Positions 27,658 through 35,300 of a DNA stretch of 38,096 nucleotides are shown here, in pieces (the first letter of the stretch is position 1; each line of letters opens with the position of its first letter). The notes under the pieces were generated by a model. The model worked only from the letters and a program-made list of their open reading frames with translations, was not told where the DNA came from and did not search any database. This DNA comes from Pseudobdellovibrionaceae bacterium (lineage in GTDB: Bacteria > Bdellovibrionota_B > Oligoflexia > Oligoflexales > Bog-1112). Location of the stretch: contig PASJ01000073.1 of assembly GCA_002711925.1 (NCBI GenBank), positions 1 through 38,096 on the forward strand. Reading direction: 5' to 3'. The position numbers and the translations under genes were made by a program.

Positions 27658-27695
27658 ACGTTTTTTACCCAACACCTTAGGAACGAAAAGATACA

Positions 27696-28673
27696 ATGAA
27701 AAGTCTTTTATTTAATTTTATACTTTTATCGCAGAGCTTTTTCGTTTACGGAGCAGCTGAAAAAGTCTGTGCATTCTGTTATCAAGATCAAAACACACAA
27801 GAACAATTTTCACTTAAATCTTGTTCGAGATGTAAAACAACTTTTTACTGCAGCCTCGAGTGTCAAAAAAATGATTGGCGAAAACACAAATCAATGTGCA
27901 AAAGTTTTGAACAAAAAAAAATTGAAGATATGCTCGTACAAAAAAAATCTCCTGGAAAAGGACAAGGAGTTTTTGCTTTAGAGGATCTGCCAAAATTTGA
28001 AAAAATTGTAAGTATTGAAATTTTAAGTCGGTATCTAAAGTTTATGAACGATGCAGAAAGACCTGATTGGTCTGATTTATTTCAATCACCTGATTTAGAG
28101 TCTAGAAAAAGTGTCTTTGAAAAGTACCGTATAAAATCAATCGAGGGTAGTCAAGTTAGTATTGAACCTGATTCAACAAAACGCAGTTATCAACAAAGTT
28201 CTACAACGGATTTATTCAAGTTTATAGCATCAAACTCAGCAAGTTTTGAGTCCTATGAAAAACTCTACCAACTTCAACTTGAGTCAAGCTACATTTTAAG
28301 AGTTAAAAACTATATGCTCAAAGATACTGAGCTTTATAGATCATACGATCTTGAATGGTTATCCATTGCATATCATACACTTGTAAAACAGTTAGATCAT
28401 CCATGGGGTCGTAAGGAAACACGGCCGATATGTATGAAGAACCTTACATTTCGTCCCGTCACTGGTATATTTTTACTCAAAAAGAATGTAAATTTTAAAC
28501 AAGTAATGGAAATGAGCGAGAATATACGTGAATTATTTATTTCACTATATGATGAAATCGAAGATAAGAAAATTAAAGATTATTATCTAACGGGATTTAA
28601 TTTAAACTACCATACACAAAAATCAAAATACGGCGAAACCTATTATAAGCCTTATTTTACTAGTACCCATTAG
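27696..28673 (+). CDS. Exported MYND zinc-finger protein with SET-like N-terminal motif
   Basis: 325 residues. A signal peptide (LLFNFILLSQSFFVYGA) precedes a complete MYND finger: Cys25, Cys28, Cys43, Cys46, Cys52, Cys56, His64 and Cys68, with the hallmark YCSLECQKNDWRKHKSMC. MYND fingers bind proline-rich peptides and are otherwise mainly eukaryotic. Residues about 83-110 read KKSPGKGQGVFALEDLPKFE, matching the start of SET methyltransferase domains (GxGVFA..D...), and in SMYD proteins MYND sits beside SET. I do not see the later SET motifs (NH..PN or ELT.Y), so methyltransferase activity is doubtful. The rest is unassigned. Convergent with the HECT gene; a role in contact with eukaryotic cells is inference. 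Confidence 0.85.
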   Translation: MKSLLFNFILLSQSFFVYGAAEKVCAFCYQDQNTQEQFSLKSCSRCKTTFYCSLECQKNDWRKHKSMCKSFEQKKIEDMLVQKKSPGKGQGVFALEDLPKFEKIVSIEILSRYLKFMNDAERPDWSDLFQSPDLESRKSVFEKYRIKSIEGSQVSIEPDSTKRSYQQSSTTDLFKFIASNSASFESYEKLYQLQLESSYILRVKNYMLKDTELYRSYDLEWLSIAYHTLVKQLDHPWGRKETRPICMKNLTFRPVTGIFLLKKNVNFKQVMEMSENIRELFISLYDEIEDKKIKDYYLTGFNLNYHTQKSKYGETYYKPYFTSTH

Positions 28674-28862
28674 TTTTTTTTCCTCCAAATAAAGGTTCTT
28701 TTGACAAAAAATTATACTGTCTCAATACCTCTATCATTTACTTCGTACGAAATTAAGCTATGGCAATAAAAAAGAAATCTTAAAAAAGTAAAAGCTATCG
28801 AATAAATAATAAATATCTGTTTTTCTAAATAATTAAAAAAGTGAGGATTTTGTGAAAACTGA

Positions 28863-31802
28863 TTAGATTTGACCAAATCCTGCTGATCCATTAACTGCCT
28901 CAATTAATTTTCTTTTAAGTAAGTCTTTTGAATTATAACGAGGCATATCTAATTGATTAAAACATGTGTGAGATGTTGGGAAAGCATTAATATCATTTCC
29001 AACTATAAATATTTTGATAGGCCTTGTTTCAATATCATTTGGTACAGATTGAACTCCTGTAACAAAACTCATAAACTTTCCAATAAAACCGTTCTGAATT
29101 TCTTCTTGCTCAAGTACGGAGTCTCTTATCCATTCTTTAAATGACTCGTCACCTTGTGCATTAGCCATTATTTCTCTAAAATTTTCTTGTGATAATTGAG
29201 TGCCTGCTAATATTTTATTAAAAGTTATACTTGAAAATCCAACAGTATATACTTCTGCTCTTATAGCTTCCGTAAAATGATGTCTGAAACCTTCAACAAG
29301 AGCATTTGTTCTTAGCTCTATATCTAAATATTTAGTGACTTGAAAGTCATTTTCATTTCCAGCTGAGTTAGGAAGCATAAGAGAATTTTTAACCATTTCT
29401 AATGACACATCAAAGCGACGTTTTGAGAAATCATTTTCAGACATTGCATCACCTGAAACTTTCCAAGCATCACCAAAAATAACAAGGTCATCAGCAAATT
29501 TATTGTAAGAATCATAATTTAAACCTGGTTTAAGAATATATTCAGAATATCCGAAAGAAGGAGGATTAAGAATCATCATAGGTTTTATAGAATTAAAGCC
29601 TCCTTTTGTAAACATCAGTGCTGAAAAATAATTAATAAATTTCTTTTTTAAATCCTCTGAAGAAAAATCATCAGATATAATTCTTTGAATAAGATACGGA
29701 CTTAACTTGATAGGGATATTTTGTTCGTCAATAATCATAGCTCTAGCAAGAGTCGCTCCTATATTTTTATAACACTCTTGTTCTTTCTCGAGATCGGATT
29801 GTAATTGATGATTTTCACTGAGACAAACAAAATATTCAGAAAAATCATTACGATCACTTACACTATAAAAATCCGTATCTTCAATATTTTTAAATATCTT
29901 CACATTTTTAAAAGAAGTCACACTTGAAGATCTATCAGTGTAAACTTCTTTCTCTCCTTTTAAGATCATACCTAAATGTGAAAAAAGTTCTTTTCTGAGA
30001 CCACCCAAATCCATTCCCGTTTCTTCGATACCTTCTGTATCCATAAATATTACTTTTATCGGAGACGAGGTAGTTTCACTAAAAGTAACAAAGTCTTTCA
30101 ATTCATGGCCTCTTTTTATATTTCCAAGAGTTTCTTCTGGATAAATATTACTACCTGCAGTTGTGCGAAATAATTCAAAATCACTCACCAATTGTTCCTG
30201 AGTTTTCTCATGACCTTCTCTGTGAGATTGATAACAAGAATCCATAAGGTCTTTTACTAAGATTTTTCCGTCTTGATCTGAGCTTCCGTATAGAGAAATT
30301 ATATTTCTAAAATTTGAATAATCTCCAAACCCTCGAAAAAGACTTTCATCAATGTCATCTGGTAAGTAACAATTATCATAATATCTTTGCTCTTCTAACT
30401 TATCTTCCATTGTTAACGGACTTAACAGAACTGAGAATTTTTTTTCTTGTGTATTTTCACCATTTAAAATTAATGCAGTTAAAGTTATATTTTTATTGTT
30501 TAGATCTCTAAAAACATAGCCTTTATCACCAACTATACGAATAGATTCAGGATCATCACTTGACCAGGTTAAAGTAGAATCATCTTGATGTTGTGGCAAA
30601 TAAAGATCTTTCTTAACAACATACCCTCCACTATTATAAGGTAACTCTGCCCTTGTTTCAAAATCTATTAATTCAATAGAGTAAAAATAATCTTGCATAT
30701 TTGGATTATAATTTTCAGGAACAACCCGCAGAGAAAAAACATAAGTATCTCCTTCATTTACTGTTGCTGTTAATGTTACCCACGTTCCATAGCTTTCAGC
30801 CTCATTTCTGAAAACTTTACCATCATCACCTATAATATTTGGATGAGAACTTGACCAAAGAACACGAAGTCCCTGAGCAGCTATTGATCCTCCTTTTTGT
30901 AAATCTATATCTTTTTCTGTAAACCATTCATCAAAAAAGTCGCCTGACACATATCTTGTTGGGTAAATTAAATTACGTATTCTATCCCAACCTGTTGTCG
31001 AATCAAAATCAGTTGGTGTTGGGTAAATTAAATCACGTATTCTATCCGAACCTGTTATCGAATCAAAATCAGTTGGTAGTGTATTATTTTGAAGACCAGG
31101 TATAGTAAAATAAAAATACCTTGATCTCACTTCACTACCAAGTTGAAGATCAGCTTTGAGTTGCACTTGTACACTCTCTTCAGAGTCACTCCTTGTAACA
31201 ATTCCTTCACCATCAGAAACAGTTAAATGCTCAGGATTATATGAAATCCAACTAACCTCAACATCTCCATAGAAAAGTGGCAAATTAATATTTTTTGTAA
31301 TTATATCAGGAACATCTCCTCCAGTACTTGGAAATGTAATTTTTAGGTGAAATAAAGCTTCTTCTATTTGTTCTTTATCACTTAGTTTATCTGCCAAAAA
31401 ATCACCTGAGTAGGCGCTACATTTTTGTCTTAATTCGGCGATATTTACAGGGCTGTAATAATAATATTCATGTATTACAACTTGAGGATTAATAGTTAAT
31501 TGAGCAGTTAACTTTGAAGCAGAAACATTTAAACACCTTATATACGTATTTTCTTCTTCACATTTTTCTTTATCAAAGGAAAGGTTGTACACATCTTTTG
31601 GGGTGACCTTTTCATAATAGTCTTTTATGATTAATGCATCTTGATCACTTACATTGTCAAATTCATAACAAGAAGAAAAAAGATCATTGTTTTTCATAGT
31701 TTTAAAGACAACAAAACGATTTTCACTTTGGTTTTTATCAGAAAAAATTTTACAAGAAGATAAAAAAACAGAAAAAAACAGAAAAATTACAATATTTTTC
31801 AT
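28863..31802 (-). CDS. Lipoprotein with Ig-like domains and C-terminal HECT E3 ubiquitin-ligase domain
   Basis: 979 residues. A lipoprotein signal (VIFLFFSVFLSSC, Cys17) is followed by a unique region. Three segments then resemble atrophied bacterial Ig-like domains (about 165-236, 295-362, 385-462), each with a VSWISYNPE/WSSSHPN/WSSDDPE core. A 20-residue tandem repeat (about 242-281) links the first two. Residues about 580-979 are a HECT domain: TGMDLGGLRKELF (597-607) in the N-lobe, GATLARAMIID, FVTGVQSVP, and the C-lobe FPTSHTCFNQLDMPRY with catalytic Cys947 and the GFG end. HECT enzymes take ubiquitin from an E2 onto this Cys and pass it to a substrate. Likely acquired from a eukaryote and acting outside the cell or in a host; that is inference. 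SD GAAAGG lies before eight T and the ATG. Confidence 0.92.
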   Translation of the reverse strand: MKNIVIFLFFSVFLSSCKIFSDKNQSENRFVVFKTMKNNDLFSSCYEFDNVSDQDALIIKDYYEKVTPKDVYNLSFDKEKCEEENTYIRCLNVSASKLTAQLTINPQVVIHEYYYYSPVNIAELRQKCSAYSGDFLADKLSDKEQIEEALFHLKITFPSTGGDVPDIITKNINLPLFYGDVEVSWISYNPEHLTVSDGEGIVTRSDSEESVQVQLKADLQLGSEVRSRYFYFTIPGLQNNTLPTDFDSITGSDRIRDLIYPTPTDFDSTTGWDRIRNLIYPTRYVSGDFFDEWFTEKDIDLQKGGSIAAQGLRVLWSSSHPNIIGDDGKVFRNEAESYGTWVTLTATVNEGDTYVFSLRVVPENYNPNMQDYFYSIELIDFETRAELPYNSGGYVVKKDLYLPQHQDDSTLTWSSDDPESIRIVGDKGYVFRDLNNKNITLTALILNGENTQEKKFSVLLSPLTMEDKLEEQRYYDNCYLPDDIDESLFRGFGDYSNFRNIISLYGSSDQDGKILVKDLMDSCYQSHREGHEKTQEQLVSDFELFRTTAGSNIYPEETLGNIKRGHELKDFVTFSETTSSPIKVIFMDTEGIEETGMDLGGLRKELFSHLGMILKGEKEVYTDRSSSVTSFKNVKIFKNIEDTDFYSVSDRNDFSEYFVCLSENHQLQSDLEKEQECYKNIGATLARAMIIDEQNIPIKLSPYLIQRIISDDFSSEDLKKKFINYFSALMFTKGGFNSIKPMMILNPPSFGYSEYILKPGLNYDSYNKFADDLVIFGDAWKVSGDAMSENDFSKRRFDVSLEMVKNSLMLPNSAGNENDFQVTKYLDIELRTNALVEGFRHHFTEAIRAEVYTVGFSSITFNKILAGTQLSQENFREIMANAQGDESFKEWIRDSVLEQEEIQNGFIGKFMSFVTGVQSVPNDIETRPIKIFIVGNDINAFPTSHTCFNQLDMPRYNSKDLLKRKLIEAVNGSAGFGQI
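30961..31080. repeat. Two tandem 60-bp units inside the HECT lipoprotein gene
   Basis: Units 30961-31020 and 31021-31080 differ at about five bases and keep the reading frame. They encode two copies of a DFDS.TG.DRIR.LIYPT peptide in the linker between the first two Ig-like domains. The high identity implies a recent duplication. Confidence 0.9.
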
Positions 31803-32379
31803 AAAAAAAACCTTTCTATTTTAAATAAAAATTTATTTATATACTCCAGTATAGCATTTTTTAATCAAAATATATTTTTTTTCAGACAATTCTTGAATAA
31901 ATTATTTTTGTTTAATAAGAATAACAAATTTATATTTTTTGAAAAATTTATTTAAGAGTTTATAAGATATAAGTTTAATAAAAAATTTTCATCATTGCAG
32001 ATTTTATTTTACTTTTACAGTCAACAGTGATCGAACCTATACATTTATCATATTTACTTAGTATTAGAATTAACTTTCTATTATTGCTGTTTTTTACCAG
32101 GTTTAAGCAAGGGACAAAAATTTATTCAATTGCATTCTGTCCTGAAATTTCATTACTCTCTTTAGAAAATTTTACTGTCCAAAATTCAATATAAAATTTA
32201 TTGAGTAGCCATGTAGTAAGTTATATCCGACTATCTCAATAAAATTTGCAGGGAGCCCTTGAGTCAGACACTGACAACCTGCTTGATTTTATATGTTAGT
32301 ACTTTATTAAATCGACATTCTTGAAAAAGATAATTACTTTTTTTAAATTCTCAAAATCAAAATATTATATTTATCACAA
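31803..32379. other. Intergenic region with hairpins and short open frame
   Basis: 577 bases between the 1600-residue protein gene and the HECT gene, both on minus. The part next to HECT is its promoter region. Around 32197-32275 there is an inverted repeat TTTATTGAG (32197-32205) / CTCAATAAA (32235-32243), a small AGGG/CCCT hairpin (32250-32259) and GTCAG/CTGAC (32263-32275). This part is richer in GC and is open on minus for about 38 codons without a start (GLPANFIEIVGYNLLHGYS). It could be a gene remnant or an RNA. Confidence 0.35.
31848..31856 (-). promoter_or_regulatory. Candidate extended -10 promoter of the HECT gene
   Basis: On minus the sequence reads TGCTATACT, a TGnTATAAT-like extended -10, about 46 bases before the ATG at 31802. 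No clear -35 box, which extended -10 promoters may lack. Confidence 0.4.
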
Positions 32380-35300
32380 TCAGTTTTCCAAAATAAGATT
32401 AACAGCTGAGACAAGATCAAGAAGGTTTATTATTTTATCTTGGTTAATATCCATACGTAGAAATTCCTCTTGTGTTGGGCGAATTACACCAAGAATAGAA
32501 TTAACAATTTTAATAATATCTAATATATCAATTTGACCATCTAAAGTTGCATCTCCTGGAAGAATAAATAAACAACTTTCTTTACATGATCCATCGTCAC
32601 ATGATTTAAAATGACAACGAGAACAATCATCTTCAGTATCTTGCAAAACAAAATCTTCTCTTTCCTTTTGAGAAAAGACAACAATAGAACTCTTTGTTGT
32701 ATAGTCGCACCTATCAAAAAGGAGAGTACACTGATTATTCGTATCTGGTATCATTCCATAAAGTTCAAAATAACCTTCATGATCCGTAAAAACGCCAGGA
32801 ACTTCGTTACACCCTGACACCGAAACAAAAACACCATTTATACCAACATTATTTTTATCCTTCACTCTTCCCAAGAAACGTTTAACCTCATTTGTTCTTA
32901 TGATAGAATCACAATAAACGTCTGACTCATTACCTGAAGAGTCTTTTAACTTGACACAAACATTGACAGGAACAGATCCACTTGCACTTCTTAGAAGGCT
33001 ATCTTTTTTCAAATTAAGACTATTTACTTTATTGCTAATATTAATATCAGACAAATCACAATGAGCCTTATCTATGTCACAAATATCTATACTAAGATTT
33101 TTTAGCCTGCATGACTCGCTATCTGAACAATTTTCGCAATCTTGGTTATGACAAGCTACACCTTCAATATTAGTAGATGAGATATTAACCTGTGATCCCT
33201 TCAAGATTTGCCATTTAGGTGAAGCGGGAAAGTTTGATCCATACTGAATCGCATATTGAAGCTGCAAATCTTGTCCAGGTAGTAGAGGGCCATCACTTGC
33301 ATTTATAGTAATTACAAAAGGAGAGTTTAAGTCAGTATGACTTGCGCCACCGTTAATCCAAATAGACCCGCTCGGGGCATTAGAGTCTAACTTAACTTTT
33401 CCCGCAAAAATACGACTCTTTGCACTACGAATCTCTTTGTCTTTTAGTTTTTGTTTGTAATAAACTCGATAACAATACGTTGAATGAAGATCAAGGTTTT
33501 TATGCCAGCAGAGGCCTTTGCCTGCAGAATTTTTTTCTCCAAAGTTACAACTATCAAGTGTGGTAAAACGATCAGACATAAAGCTAAAAATTTCTTCGCG
33601 ACACTCATCATTTTCACTTTTGATACTTTCTATAACAACAGAAGCACCATCGACAACAGGAAACCGAAGAAGATTTGCTCTGTCAATCCACTTTATTTCA
33701 AGAGGTAAATGATCATCCAAAGGAGGGTTCACAACAGAGACATAAACAGGTTTTGGTAAAATATCATCTCTAGCGTCAAAAGCTAGGACGTCATAACCAT
33801 CAAGAACGCCACCCCCATCTGTATCAGGATTACAAGGATCTGTGCCTTTCCACCACTCTGCAATATTTGTAAGGTTATCTCCATCAGCATCAATCTTAGC
33901 GTCTGATTTATAGGGTTCTAGACACTTATGTTGTATTTCATAACGAGTTGGCATTTCATCGCTGTCACCGTCACAACTAGAACCGCTAACTTCCCTTGAA
34001 ACTTCTGTTACGTTAAAGGAATTTTTTCGTATACGCGTAAAAATGTCTCCCTTATTGTTTCGACCTTGGGCTTTAAACTCAATTTGATAACTACCTAAAA
34101 GACAGTCTCCATCATCTTGATTTTCACATTCTGAAAGACAGTTACCTGATATGTTATTACCTTCAAGTGTTGTTTTACGATAAACGTTAGCATAAATACC
34201 ATCATTAAAATCATAATCTCCGTGAGCTCCATCATCAAACAGAGGTAAAGTAACTTCATCTCCAAAGGGACCGATTACTTTGACTTCAATAAAATGCTTC
34301 CCTTTGTTTAAACCTTTTATAGCACCCTTTTCATCCCATAGCTTAGCTATGATTTGAATAGGGTTTCCTCTTAAATATCCTTGCCTGGATTTCTTTTTCT
34401 TCACATCAAGAGACTCTAATTTACCACCTAAATGAAGATCAAGCCCAACTTTATTAACAGGTAAACCAGAAAGAGTAATAAGATAATCACCACTTATTTC
34501 TGAAAGATTTAGGTTTAGGTTTGCTACATCAAGTTCTTTAAAAAAGTAAACTCTATGATTACCCTGCTTTCTTAAACTAGATGGCGATGGATAAACTGTA
34601 GACTTTGTGTTTCCTCCTTCTTCCCAGCTAATAGATAAAATAGCTTCTTTTAAAATCTCGCTGCCAAAATTTGAAAAATTCTTCCACGCTCCTAATTTAC
34701 CTGAACTTGAGTATTCCCAGATTCTTTCATGCCTTTTAGACCTTTCCGAAGCTAAAGAATACGCATCAAAAAGATTTATTTGGGAAGAGTTACTTGCTAA
34801 AGAACGGTTTTTATTTCTTTTTAAACCTCTTGTCGAAGGAGGATCATTGACATAATAATAAGACCCTCCTGTTTCAAATGCAATAGATTGAAGAGTTTCT
34901 TCGTCGGCACCAGGACCAAATGCAATAGCTTCTATTTTGACCCCATCTTCAATAATGTCTCCAGAAACATCGTCCCAAAAAAGAGGTTCATTTCCTTTAC
35001 CATCACTTAACAATACCATCCAGTTATTATCTGTTAAATCATCCGCAAACATCTGTCGAGCTCTCTCAAGACCATCTCCAATTGAAGTCCAACCTTCAGG
35101 TGAAAGAGTATTAATTTTCATATGTGCTTTTTGCCTGTGATCTAGACTCGCTAAATCAAAAACTAAAAGCTCTTTAGAATCATCAAGAGAAGAACCATCA
35201 TCACTATCATTATTACCATTAAAATTGACTAATCCTAACTTCTCGTCTTCATATGTTGTATCAACAAATAAACTTGCGGCATTTTGAGACGATTTTAGTT

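Noticed and set aside
28712-28903. 63-codon minus ORF at the end of the HECT gene
   Set aside because: It overlaps the HECT stop in another frame, has no SD and no domain.
27696-31802. Bacterial ubiquitin-like antiphage operon (Bil/CBASS type) around the HECT gene
   Set aside because: No E1, E2, ubiquitin-like or JAB-domain gene is visible; the neighbours are exported proteins and the HECT protein itself is a lipoprotein.
32020-32045. tRNA-like T-loop GTTCGATC on the minus strand
   Set aside because: The flanking bases do not form a T-stem and no acceptor, D or anticodon arm can be drawn.
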